DNA of 37,583 nucleotides from CAYTSW01 sp964440605 (GCA_964440605.1 CAYTSW010000010.1:1-37583), one strand, 5' to 3'. Positions 9,438 through 21,267 are shown, counted from the first letter of the stretch. Made by a program: numbers and translations. Notes: a model not told the origin generated them from the sequence alone.

Positions 9438-10175
9438 CGCCAGGTCGGCCTCGTCCTGGGGAACGACCATCTCGCCATTGCCGTTCTGCTGCACGACGCC
9501 GAGCTTGCGCAACGCCGTCAGGGCCGCCTGCTGCTCGGCCTGCTTCTTCGAGGGTGCCCAGCACGAGGGGTACGCCTCGGACCCCAGTTCGACGCGCACC
9601 TCGAAGCACTTGGCGTGGTCCGGGCCTTTCTCGTCCAGCAGGACATACTCGGGCTGCACCGAGAGCTCCTGCTGCGCGAACTGCTGGAGCACGCTCTTGA
9701 AGTTCTGCTGGTGCCCGCTGCGGGCCGCCGCGTTGATGTGCGGCGCGAGCCGCGGCATCAGCCACTCCCGCACGCGCTCGAGGCCGGCGTCCATGTAGAT
9801 CGCCCCGATGATCGACTCCAGCAACGCCGCGGAAAGCGACGAGGGCAGGGCGCTGCGCGTCCGCATCCCCTTGCCGAGGGCGAGGAACTCCTGCAAGCCC
9901 AGCTCATCGATGATCTTCGCGCACAGCCGGCGGCTGACCACCGCCGACTTGATCTTGGTCATATCCCCCTCAAGAAGGTCGTCGAAATGCACGTAGAGGT
10001 ACTCGCAGACCAGCATGCCGAGCACGGAATCGCCCAGGAACTCCAGCCGCTCGTTCGATTCCAGGCGCGAGTCCGCGATCGAGGCGTGGGTTAACGCCTC
10101 GGCGAGCAACGCCGGGTCGGCGAAGCGATAGTCGATGATGTCCTGACACCGCACGAGGTCGTCTTGATTGACCAT
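9423..10175 (-). CDS. rnc: Ribonuclease III
   Basis: A 250-residue RNase III that cuts double-stranded RNA, including rRNA precursors. The N-terminal nuclease domain has the signature NERLEFLGDS with Glu42, Glu45 and Asp49. The second catalytic patch reads SAALLESIIGAIYMDAG: Glu120 is present, but the position three residues earlier, normally Asp (E. coli Asp114), is Ala117. The double-stranded RNA-binding domain follows (about 158-228, NFKSVLQQFAQQ to AEQQAALTALRKLG). The loss of one of four metal-coordinating acids is unusual and may lower activity. ATG 10175 has no clear Shine-Dalgarno. Its 3' end overlaps the convergent exported-protein gene. Confidence 0.95.
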   Translation of the reverse strand: MVNQDDLVRCQDIIDYRFADPALLAEALTHASIADSRLESNERLEFLGDSVLGMLVCEYLYVHFDDLLEGDMTKIKSAVVSRRLCAKIIDELGLQEFLALGKGMRTRSALPSSLSAALLESIIGAIYMDAGLERVREWLMPRLAPHINAAARSGHQQNFKSVLQQFAQQELSVQPEYVLLDEKGPDHAKCFEVRVELGSEAYPSCWAPSKKQAEQQAALTALRKLGVVQQNGNGEMVVPQDEADLASAEH

Positions 10176-10510
10176 GGGGAAGCGCGAACTCCACGAAGGC
10201 GCCGGGAGCCTGACTCCTGACGCGGGTACTGCTGAGACGCGCTAGCGAAGCGGCCGTCCGTCCCCCCGTGCCGGGTGTCCCTCACCGACCGGGCGAACGG
10301 CTGCTTGGCCTGCGCGGCCATGTCATGCGACGCGACACACGCCGCTCCGTTCAACCTATCGGCAATCCACCCCGGTGCACCTCCTGTCTCACAGGAATGA
10401 GCAGAAAACCCGAGGCTATCGACCACCAATGTCATCCCAATCCCTCGTAGGCTCCCCATCTTCACACGGGAGCCCGATCGTTCCGACAGCGGACGCTGCA
10501 AAGTCGAGGT

Positions 10511-10585
10511 CCACCGGGCTCGCGCCTGGTGCTCGTTCCTGCCTCCGCGTCTCTGTTTCTCCATCGCTCCGTCATTTGCGTCCCT
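10511..10585 (+). repeat. Composite intergenic repeat B upstream of rpmH
   Basis: The palindromic unit CCACCGGGCTCGCGCCTGGT continues to 10534 and is followed by a C/T-rich tail (10535-10585) with CTCCGCGTCTCTGTTTCTCC. The tail points at rpmH, 60 bases away. The remainder of the long gap 10176-10510 holds no gene I can support; both strands have short open frames with poor coding character. Confidence 0.6.
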
Positions 10586-10645
10586 AGACCCCTGCCTCCT
10601 CATCGCCTACCCTCTCCGCCCGGCCCCGCCTGACAGGAGCACACC

Positions 10646-10789
10646 ATGCACTATCCCCACCGCCGAAGCTGGACCAAGCGCAAGCGCAAGATCGGGTTTC
10701 GCGCCCGCATGAAGACCAAGAACGGGCGCAAGATCATCAACCGCAAGCGCCGCATGGGTCGCCTGGTGAACGTGGCCGCCCGCTACTAG
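10646..10789 (+). CDS. rpmH: 50S ribosomal protein L34
   Basis: A 47-residue basic protein. The core TKRKRKIGFRARMKTKNGRK is the L34 signature, and INRKRRMGRL matches the family's C-terminal RR.KGR.L. It is slightly longer than most L34 (44-46 residues), with a C-terminal VNVAARY extension and an unusual MHYPHRRSW start. L34 binds 23S rRNA in the large subunit. AGGAG (10635-10639) lies 6 bases before the ATG, and TACCCT at 10608-10613 could be the -10. A strong terminator follows, so it is a single-gene unit. rnpA, its usual neighbour, is absent. Confidence 0.95.
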   Translation: MHYPHRRSWTKRKRKIGFRARMKTKNGRKIINRKRRMGRLVNVAARY

Positions 10790-10834
10790 ACCGGCTCGGC
10801 GATCGCTCCACGACAGAACACGCTCACTGGCCCG

Positions 10835-10864
10835 CCCGCTCCCGCAGGAGCGGGTTGTTTGTTG
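10835..10864 (+). terminator. Rho-independent terminator of rpmH
   Basis: CCCGCTCC (10835-10842) pairs with GGAGCGGG (10847-10854) around a CGCA loop, followed by TTGTTTGTTG. It lies 45 bases past the rpmH stop and separates rpmH from sucC. Confidence 0.85.
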
Positions 10865-10957
10865 TCGCGCGACGCCCGCGGCGCGCGCCGGGCGCAACGC
10901 GGTATCGTGCCCATCTTCAACACCGCCACCGAATGACCTCGCGAGGACCACACGCCG

Positions 10958-12169
10958 ATGCTCAAGATCCACGAATACCAGGCCCGTGAACTGCTCTCCG
11001 ACGCGGGCGTGCCCGTCCCGCCCGGCGTCGTCATCGAGTCCGCCGCCGATGCCGGGAAGGCGTACCAGCAGGTCGTCGCGGAAGCCGGGCTCGGCGAGGG
11101 TGGGCTCGCGGTCGTCAAGGCACAGGTGCACGCGGGGGGTCGGGGCAAGGCGGGGTTCGTCAAGCTCGTGAAGTCCGCGGCCGACGCGAAGGAAGCCGCG
11201 GAGTTCATGCTCTCCAACCGCATGGTCTCGCCGCAGACCGGGCCCGAGGGTCTGGCGGTCTCCAAGCTCCTCGTCGCAGCGGGCGTCGACATCGAGAAGG
11301 AGTACTACCTCGCCATCACGACCGACCGCGCGACGCGCCGCAACGTGCTGATCGCCTCGGCCGAGGGCGGCGTGGAGATCGAACAGGTCGCCGAAGAGAA
11401 CCCCGACGCCATCATCAAGACCCCCATCGACGCCCACCTGGGCCTGCTGCCTCACACCGCGCGGCGGATCGCCTTCCAACTCGGTTTCACCGGCAAGCAG
11501 ATCGGCCAGGCCGCAAAGATCATGCTCCAGCTCGCCAGGCTCTACACCGACAAGGATTGCGCGCTGGCCGAGATCAACCCGCTCATCGTCACGCCCAAGT
11601 CCGCCGACCACCCCGACGGGCAGGTGCTGGCGATCGACGCCAAGTTCAACTTCGACTCCAACGCCATGTTCCGCCAGAAGCCCATCGCCGAGCTCGCCGA
11701 CCCCGAAGGCGAGGACCCCAACGAGGCGCGGGCCGAAGCGTTCGGCATGTCCTACATCCAGCTCGACGGCTCGATCGGCTGCCTCGTCAACGGTGCGGGC
11801 CTCGCCATGGCGACCATGGACACCATCAAGCACTTCGGCGCCGAGCCGGCCAACTTCCTCGATGTCGGTGGCTCGGCCTCCGAAGAGGCCGTCACCGAGG
11901 GGTTCAAGATCATCCTGTCCGACCAGCGCGTCAAAGGCGTGCTCGTGAATATCTTCGGCGGCATCATGCGCTGCGACGTCATCGCCCAGGCCGTTGTCAA
12001 CGCGGCCAAGCAGGTGGGCTTCGATGTCCCCCTCGTGGTCCGCCTGGAGGGCACGAACGTCGCCGAGGGTCGAGCGATACTCGACGAGGCCAAGTCGCAG
12101 ATCCCGACGATGCGCCCGGCTACCGGCCTCAAGGAAGGCGCCCAGGTGGTCTGCGAGGCGGTGGGCTGA
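10958..12169 (+). CDS. sucC: Succinyl-CoA synthetase (ADP-forming) beta subunit
   Basis: A 403-residue protein matching the SucC family: MLKIHEYQARELL at the N-terminus, ATP-grasp fold with VHAGGRGKAGFVKLV, CALAEINPLIV, and the CoA-ligase-like C-terminal domain with GCLVNGAGLAMATMD, FLDVGGSASEEAV and VLVNIFGGIMRCDVIA. With SucD it converts succinyl-CoA to succinate and makes ATP in the TCA cycle. GAGGA lies 10 bases before the ATG, and TATCGT at 10903-10908 may be the -10. The usual partner sucD does not follow; the next gene encodes an unrelated exported protein, so the alpha subunit must be elsewhere. Confidence 0.96.
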   Translation: MLKIHEYQARELLSDAGVPVPPGVVIESAADAGKAYQQVVAEAGLGEGGLAVVKAQVHAGGRGKAGFVKLVKSAADAKEAAEFMLSNRMVSPQTGPEGLAVSKLLVAAGVDIEKEYYLAITTDRATRRNVLIASAEGGVEIEQVAEENPDAIIKTPIDAHLGLLPHTARRIAFQLGFTGKQIGQAAKIMLQLARLYTDKDCALAEINPLIVTPKSADHPDGQVLAIDAKFNFDSNAMFRQKPIAELADPEGEDPNEARAEAFGMSYIQLDGSIGCLVNGAGLAMATMDTIKHFGAEPANFLDVGGSASEEAVTEGFKIILSDQRVKGVLVNIFGGIMRCDVIAQAVVNAAKQVGFDVPLVVRLEGTNVAEGRAILDEAKSQIPTMRPATGLKEGAQVVCEAVG

Positions 12170-12273
12170 TTTGTTGGCGGGCGAACCGCGTCGCGTCCGG
12201 GCCATACAACAACAGTCACCAGCCAGCACTAGGCCCGAGCCCGGTGATCGCTGGCGTTTCGCCACTTGCAAAG

Positions 12274-12365
12274 TCCACCGGGCTCGCGCCCGGTGCTCTC
12301 TTGCTCCTTGTTCACGCCTTTTCTTCTTCTCCGATTGCTCCGTCCCCTCCGTTGCTCCGTGTACC
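12274..12365 (+). repeat. Composite intergenic repeat B upstream of 12384
   Basis: The best-preserved copy. A perfect palindromic unit, CCACCGGGCTCGCGCCCGGT with flanks (12274-12299), is followed by a C/T-rich tail (12300-12365) ending CTCCGTTGCTCCGTGTACC, the same 19 bases found reversed at 5403-5421. It ends 18 bases before a start codon. The preceding 12170-12273 shows no gene. Confidence 0.75.
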
Positions 12366-12383
12366 GCTTTGAAGGACCCAGCC

Positions 12384-13271
12384 ATGCGTCTCATCGCTCT
12401 CCTCGCCACGACGCTTCTCCTCGCGCTTTCACTCGCTCCGGCCGCCCAGGCTCAGGAGGCGATCGAGCTTCGCCCACCGCTGAAGAAGGGCGTCACCGCC
12501 GCGTATGTCAGCGACAGCAAGATGGACGCGACGATCGGCTCGGAGTCGCTGCCCGGCGGGCCACAGAAGCACAAGGCTCACATCACCTTCGAGTTCGACC
12601 TCAAGGTCGTCGAGGCCCACGACGCCGGCGCCGTCGTGCACGTCACCTTCACGCGCTTCCGCGCGGAGGACGAGGACAGCACCGGCTCCCGCTCCTACGA
12701 CTCGGCCGACCCCAACCGCCAGACCGGCGCCTACGCCGACGTCTTTCGCACCGCGCGCGGCAAGCCCTTCGTTCTCGAGTTGGATGAGCGGCGGCGCATC
12801 ACCGCGATCGAAGTTCCCGCCGCAGCCGTCCCCGCCAGCCCGATGAGCAAAGCCATTTTCGAGCAGTTCCTTGGCGAGGCGGCTCTGAAGGACGCGCTGG
12901 GCGGCATCTTCGTCATCCCCGATGCCCCCGAGCGGGCGACGCAGGGCGAGACGTGGACCTCCAGCCAGCCCTTCCAGACCCCCGCGATGGGCACCCTCTC
13001 CCGCACGAGCACGTTCGGTGTCGAGCGTGTGACACCCGAGCGGGCGATCATCAAGGGCGATGGTGAGCTCGCCTTTGCGCACGAGGGTGGCCTCGGCGAG
13101 GCCGACGTCAAGACCGCCGACGTCTCCTCGCGCTGGGTTTGGAACCGCCAGACGCGCCTGATGGACGAGGTGAAGGTGGAGTTTGTTCTCGACGCCAGCC
13201 TCGACGCCCAGGGCGTTCTCTTCGACATGGACCTCTCGCAGAAGTCGTCGATCAAGAAGGTCGACAAGTGA
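12384..13271 (+). CDS. Exported protein, DUF6263-like
   Basis: A 295-residue protein with a clear signal peptide (MRLIALLATTLLLALSLAP, cleaved after AQA). The mature chain starts LRPPLKKGVTAAYVSDSKMD and alternates beta strands, ending with FDMDLSQKSSIKKVDK. This layout ('LR.k.k.G..y.y....') recalls the DUF6263 type of secreted proteins, but the match is by eye only. No Cys and no catalytic motif are seen. GAAGGA lies 8 bases upstream of ATG 12384; the open frame begins far upstream inside sucC but is not coding there. Its stop overlaps the start of the next gene (GTGA), so the two are translationally coupled. Confidence 0.8.
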   Translation: MRLIALLATTLLLALSLAPAAQAQEAIELRPPLKKGVTAAYVSDSKMDATIGSESLPGGPQKHKAHITFEFDLKVVEAHDAGAVVHVTFTRFRAEDEDSTGSRSYDSADPNRQTGAYADVFRTARGKPFVLELDERRRITAIEVPAAAVPASPMSKAIFEQFLGEAALKDALGGIFVIPDAPERATQGETWTSSQPFQTPAMGTLSRTSTFGVERVTPERAIIKGDGELAFAHEGGLGEADVKTADVSSRWVWNRQTRLMDEVKVEFVLDASLDAQGVLFDMDLSQKSSIKKVDK

Positions 13272-14401
13272 TCGCGAGGCGTTGCGCCGCGGGTGTTCTT
13301 CTTGGCGTCACGTTCGCGGCCGATGGCGCCCAGCCGCACGACCTGTCGCCCGGCCTGGCCAAGGCCGTTGAACACTTCGAAGTCCCCGCGTTGGCCGCAG
13401 CCGTCATCGATTCGCAAGGCGTCATCAGGCGGGGCGTCGCGGGGGTGAGCATCGCCGATACGGACACACCGCTCGATGTTGACGACGCGTTCCACATCGG
13501 CTCGTGTACCAAGGCGATGACCGCGACGCTCGTCGGCGTGCTCGTCGACGAAGGCGTGCTCGAACTCGACGACACGCTGCCCGAGCTCCTGCCGGACCTC
13601 GGGTCCGACATGCATGAGGCCTTCCGGGCCGTCACGCTCCGCGACCTGCTCCGGCACCGTGGGGGAGTCGCGGCGTTCACTTCCGGCGCGTCACCCGAGG
13701 GTCGGCATGTCCGGAACCTGCCCGACGATCCCAAAGCCGCCCGAGCCGAGTTCGCCCGCCGCGTGCTCACCGAAGAGCCGGCGCACGAGCGGGGGACGTT
13801 CGCATACTCCAACGGTGGGTACGGCATCGCCGCCGCCGCCATCGAAGCCGCGACCGACACCGCGTGGGAAGCCCTCATGCAGGAGAAGATCTTCGAACCG
13901 CTGGGCATGACCACCGCCGGCTTCGGTTGGCCCGCCGACGCCGACCCGACCGCACCCCGCGGCCACTTCGAGGCCTCCGGCGACCATCGCCCCCACACCA
14001 AGCAGCGCCCCTATCACCTCCAGTCGCCGATCGATCCGGCCGGTGACGTCTTCTGCTCGATCGGTGACTGGGCCACGTTCGCCATCGACCAGCTCACATC
14101 GCTCCGCGGCGAGCCGGGCGGGCTCGTCTCCCCCGAGACGATGCACGAGCTGCACACGTCGCCCGAAGGAGGAGACTACGCCTGTGGCTGGATCATCGCC
14201 CGCGTCGACGACCGCGTCATCCACGCCCACGACGGTTCAGCCGGCACGTTTTACGCCAGCGTGTGGCTCGCGCCGGAAGGAGATCGGGGCGTATTGGTCG
14301 TCACGAACACCGGCGGGGGAGAGCCAGCCGTTGAGGCGGTGCGGAACCGTCTGCTCAAGCAGAGCCTCGCGCCGGAAGCCGACAACTCAAACGAGCGGTG
14401 A
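13268..14401 (+). CDS. Beta-lactamase-family serine hydrolase
   Basis: A 377-residue protein of the class C beta-lactamase/esterase/DD-peptidase superfamily. The nucleophile motif SCTK (Ser79, Lys82), the YSN motif in FAYSNGGYG, and an HDG triad late in the chain (HAHDGSAGTF) form the expected active site. It may act on peptides, esters or cell-wall-like substrates; lactam resistance is not implied. The GTG start at 13268 overlaps the TGA of the upstream gene by 4 bases with AGAAGG before it. The N-terminus (ARRCAAGVLLGVTFAADGAQ) is a short possible signal peptide. A terminator follows the stop by 9 bases. Confidence 0.88.
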   Translation: MIARRCAAGVLLGVTFAADGAQPHDLSPGLAKAVEHFEVPALAAAVIDSQGVIRRGVAGVSIADTDTPLDVDDAFHIGSCTKAMTATLVGVLVDEGVLELDDTLPELLPDLGSDMHEAFRAVTLRDLLRHRGGVAAFTSGASPEGRHVRNLPDDPKAARAEFARRVLTEEPAHERGTFAYSNGGYGIAAAAIEAATDTAWEALMQEKIFEPLGMTTAGFGWPADADPTAPRGHFEASGDHRPHTKQRPYHLQSPIDPAGDVFCSIGDWATFAIDQLTSLRGEPGGLVSPETMHELHTSPEGGDYACGWIIARVDDRVIHAHDGSAGTFYASVWLAPEGDRGVLVVTNTGGGEPAVEAVRNRLLKQSLAPEADNSNER

Positions 14402-14410
14402 CCAACGAAC

Positions 14411-14435
14411 AAGACCCGCGCGTGAGGCGGGTCTT
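14411..14435. terminator. Terminator between convergent serine hydrolase and rpmB genes
   Basis: AAGACCCGC (14411-14419) pairs perfectly with GCGGGTCTT (14427-14435) around a 7-base loop. On the minus strand it is followed by GTTCGTTGG, so it suits rpmB best, but the symmetrical stem may serve both genes. Confidence 0.75.
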
Positions 14436-14479
14436 CGCAGAGTGAGCGGGGTCGGCGGATGGGGCGCCGAGCCGGAGGC

Positions 14480-14758
14480 TCAGCCTCCGGCGGCTTGCTT
14501 CTGCTGGCGGGTATAGCCGTACTTGCGCTTGAGCGGCTTGACGACGAGCCCGTCGCGGATGGCGCGGGTGGAAACCTTGATGCGCTTGGGCGAGCCGTCC
14601 ACGATCGCGGTGACCTTGTGGAGGTTGGCCTTGAACTTCCGACGGGTGATGCCGGAGATGTGCAGGCCGAAGCCGCCCTTCTTGACGGCGGCACCGGAGC
14701 GGGCGAGCTGGTTGCCGAAGGTGGCGCGCTTGCCGGTGAAGTAACACTCGTTGGGCAT
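14480..14758 (-). CDS. rpmB: 50S ribosomal protein L28
   Basis: A 92-residue L28. MPNECYFTGKRATFGNQLAR carries the family's N-terminal 'C..TGK....GN' pattern, followed by ISGITRRKFKANLHKV and the C-terminal VSTRAIRDGL. L28 binds 23S rRNA in the large subunit. It is a little longer than the usual 60-80 residues and ends in a Gln/Ala-rich KYGYTRQQKQAAGG tail. ATG 14758 has GGAG 8 bases upstream; the open frame upstream has no coding character. rpmG, a common neighbour, is absent. The 186-base leader from secA carries strong hairpins. Confidence 0.95.
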   Translation of the reverse strand: MPNECYFTGKRATFGNQLARSGAAVKKGGFGLHISGITRRKFKANLHKVTAIVDGSPKRIKVSTRAIRDGLVVKPLKRKYGYTRQQKQAAGG

Positions 14759-14883
14759 GACGTGGCTCCGCGTCGGGCACTCGAGGAAAGGCGTATGGGG
14801 CAGCGAGTTCGCGAACGCCGACCACCGGCGGGCCGCGAAGGGCGGGGACTGTACGCCCCCCGCCCCGCAGGGGCAATCGTGCA

Positions 14884-14919
14884 GTGTGATCGGGCCGGAC
14901 CCAGTCAGCCCGATCACAC
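14884..14919 (-). terminator. 12-bp perfect hairpin between secA and rpmB
   Basis: GTGTGATCGGGC (14884-14895) pairs with GCCCGATCACAC (14908-14919) around a 12-base loop. It lies 25 bases past the secA stop. No T-run follows on the minus strand, so it may be a terminator that needs help, an RNA-processing site or part of the rpmB leader. A second small hairpin, GCCCC-GCA-GGGGC, lies at 14862-14874. Confidence 0.55.
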
Positions 14920-14944
14920 ACCGAATGCTCGGCGGCGGTGCGGG

Positions 14945-18979
<4,035 letters not shown>

Positions 18980-19187
18980 GACGAATGCTCGTGCTTGGTA
19001 AGCCGCGGCCGCTCGGGGAGCGGAGGGTGACGCGCGGCGGGGAATGCTGATCGGGCCCGGCGGCGAGCCGTCGCGCGTCAGCGGGCGCGACACTCGGAGC
19101 CGTGGCGGAACGGAACCGTGTGTACAGAGAAGAGTGGGGCGGCTCGAGTCTGTCGATCGACGACGCGATCACCCCGGGGCCGTGCGA

Positions 19188-19538
19188 TCAGCAGCTCGGT
19201 GGCGGGAGGTCGATCAGCGCGGGCCGAGGAGCCAGCACGCCGAGCAGCGGGTCGGCGCCCGGCTCGAAACGGGGGGTGCCGGTCAGCGGGGCCGGGAGAC
19301 TTGAACCGGCGTCGTTCGAGGACGCGGTGTCTTCGTCGGGCGCTTCGTCGACCACGTCTTCGTGCTCGACCACGTGTACCAGCGTCGACCGCGCGGGCAA
19401 TCCTGGGCGATTCGCCGGCCCCTGCGTCGCCGCAACGGCGGCCGCACCGGGCGCGAGAGCCAGCAGGATGGCGACAGCCAGCAGCGTGGGCGCCGCGTGG
19501 CCGGCAGGAGCGCGGGATGGGCGCGGAGGTGCGGTCAT
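19188..19538 (-). CDS. Small exported protein of unknown function
   Basis: A 116-residue open frame with an N-terminal hydrophobic signal-like stretch (PTLLAVAILLALAPGAAAVAA) followed by an acidic, Pro-rich mature part (VHVVEHEDVVDEAPDEDTAS). I do not recognise it. Support comes from the signal peptide and from a TACACT hexamer at 19554-19549, 10 bases before the ATG. It lies 208 bases upstream of secA on the same strand and could share its transcript. It may also be non-coding. Confidence 0.5.
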   Translation of the reverse strand: MTAPPRPSRAPAGHAAPTLLAVAILLALAPGAAAVAATQGPANRPGLPARSTLVHVVEHEDVVDEAPDEDTASSNDAGSSLPAPLTGTPRFEPGADPLLGVLAPRPALIDLPPPSC

Positions 19539-19735
19539 CGCTCTGGACAGTGTACCGCCGAAGCGGATGGAAGAGGCACCAAGCGGCGCGTGAATGGTGC
19601 CACTATGCGGCGCAGCCGCGTAGTGCTTGCCCCTGCGGCTGACACACGCTGTTTCCCCGGACCCTCATCCGTCCCCCGCCGCTGGACGAAAGGATGGCCA
19701 TGGGGATGATCGGGGTGTTTTCGGGAGGTCCTGGC

Positions 19736-21172
19736 GTGAGCGTGACGGATCGGTTTGGCGCGATTGGGCTGATTGGCGTGGCCGCCGGGGCTCTGTGCGT
19801 GTGGGGCCTGCGTGTCGGCGTAGCGGGCGACGCCCGCGAGGACGCGCCTCAGCCGGATCCGATCGTCGAGCTCGGCCAAACCCTGCAAGCCGAGGGGGAC
19901 CCCGAAGCCGGGCGCCGCTACCTCCTGTATGGCGACTACATCGGCAGCGGCATCCCCGTCGCGCTCGCCGACATGCTCCGCCGCGATGATCCCGATGACG
20001 ACACCACGCCGCTCCTCCGGCGTGAGGGCAACAGCGCCGACGTCGCCCATCAGCTCAACCGTTTCGTCACGGCCCACGGCGCCGAGGTCGTCGCCGGCTC
20101 CAACTGCCTCGATTGCCATGCGCAGGTCTTCGAAGGCGAGCTCGTGATCGGCCTGGGCAACACGCTGAACGACTGGTCGGGCGGCGGCGAGTTCCCCAAG
20201 GCCGTCCTCCGGGGAATGGCGGCGATGCGTTACGCCCGCTTCTCGCCCGAACGCCGCGCCCTCGAGCAGTACCTCCGCGGCGTCGATGCCGTCGACGGCC
20301 AGCCACTGGCCCCCTTCGCCGGCGTCAATCCCGCCTTCCGCATCGAAGAGCTTGCGGCCTCCTGGCGCGACCCCGAGACCCTCGCCTGGCAGGACGAACG
20401 CGTCTTCCCCGTCGCAGACCGCATGATCGCCGGCGATGTCCCGCCCTGGTGGCACGTCAAGAAGAAGAACGCGCTCTACTACAACGGCATGGGCCGCGGC
20501 GACTTCGCCAAGCTGATCCAGCAGATCACCGTCGTCGGCATCGACGACCACGAAGACGCCCAGCGCATCCGACAGGGCATGAACGACCTGCTGGCGTACC
20601 TCCGCACCATCGAGCCGCCGCCCTATCCCAAGGCCATCAACCAGGCGCTCGCGAAGCGGGGTGAGGCCATCTTCACCGCCAACTGCGCCGCCTGCCACGG
20701 CACGTACGGTGACGACTGGACGTATCCCAACAAGCTCGTCCCCGTCGATGTCGTCGGCACCGACCCGCGCTACGCCCGCACGCTCATCGAGACCAACCTC
20801 ACCCGCTGGTACAACCGGAGCTGGTTCGCCACGACGGAGCCCCGGTCATGGGTCGAGCCCACCATGGCCTACATCGCCCCGCCGCTTGACGGCATCTGGA
20901 TCACCGCCCCCTACCTCCACAACGGCTCCGTTCCCACGCTTGAAGCCCTGCTCGACAGTTCCAAGCGCCCCACGTACTGGCGCCGTTCCTTCCGCGACGA
21001 CGACTACGACCACGACCGCGTGGGGTGGAACTACGAAGCGGTCGAAGGCCCAATCGACCCCCGCACCTACGACACCACTCTCCCCGGCTTCACCAACCAA
21101 GGTCACACCTTCGGCGATGATCTGACGCCGCAGGAGCGACGCGCGCTCATCGAGTACTTGAAGAGCCTGTAA
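19736..21172 (+). CDS. Di-heme c-type cytochrome (peroxidase/RoxA-like)
   Basis: A protein of about 478 residues exported by an N-terminal hydrophobic segment (GAIGLIGVAAGALCVWGL). Two CxxCH heme sites are visible: CLDCH (about 124-128) and CAACH (about 317-321). The C-terminal block LDGIWITAPYLHNGSVPTLE is typical of di-heme proteins of the cytochrome c peroxidase/MauG and rubber-oxygenase RoxA group. It probably carries out periplasmic electron transfer or oxidation; the substrate cannot be told. I prefer GTG 19736, with GGGAGG 7 bases upstream; ATGs at 19694, 19700 and 19706 are alternatives. It is a single gene, convergent with the Tyr/Asp-rich protein. Confidence 0.88.
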   Translation: MSVTDRFGAIGLIGVAAGALCVWGLRVGVAGDAREDAPQPDPIVELGQTLQAEGDPEAGRRYLLYGDYIGSGIPVALADMLRRDDPDDDTTPLLRREGNSADVAHQLNRFVTAHGAEVVAGSNCLDCHAQVFEGELVIGLGNTLNDWSGGGEFPKAVLRGMAAMRYARFSPERRALEQYLRGVDAVDGQPLAPFAGVNPAFRIEELAASWRDPETLAWQDERVFPVADRMIAGDVPPWWHVKKKNALYYNGMGRGDFAKLIQQITVVGIDDHEDAQRIRQGMNDLLAYLRTIEPPPYPKAINQALAKRGEAIFTANCAACHGTYGDDWTYPNKLVPVDVVGTDPRYARTLIETNLTRWYNRSWFATTEPRSWVEPTMAYIAPPLDGIWITAPYLHNGSVPTLEALLDSSKRPTYWRRSFRDDDYDHDRVGWNYEAVEGPIDPRTYDTTLPGFTNQGHTFGDDLTPQERRALIEYLKSL

Positions 21173-21234
21173 CCGGGCGCTCAGGACTCAAATAGGCCCG
21201 TCCGGCGGACTTCGATACGTCTCAAGAACAACAG

Positions 21235-21267
21235 CGCCCCGGCGACCTTCTGGAGGACACCGGGGCG
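21235..21267 (-). terminator. Terminator of the Tyr/Asp-rich protein gene
   Basis: CGCCCCGG (21235-21242) pairs with CCGGGGCG (21260-21267); the 17-base loop can form a small inner stem. On the minus strand it is followed by CTGTTGTTCTTG, a U-rich tail. It lies 39 bases past the stop at 21307 and also separates the convergent cytochrome gene. Confidence 0.7.

Noticed and set aside
10091..10603. Possible small gene upstream of rnc on the minus strand
   Set aside because: The frame overlaps rnc and repeat B, has no ribosome site at its ATG, and shows no domain or signal peptide.
10607..12409. 600-codon minus-strand frame opposite sucC and rpmH
   Set aside because: It crosses two certain genes, a terminator and repeats; antisense shadow.
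19307..19335. tRNA T-arm-like GGTTCAAGTC on the minus strand
   Set aside because: The flanking bases cannot form a 5-bp T-stem, and no anticodon or acceptor arm is found.
19535..20698. 387-codon minus-strand frame opposite the cytochrome gene
   Set aside because: No motif or signal, while the plus strand has two CxxCH heme sites and a family C-terminal motif.
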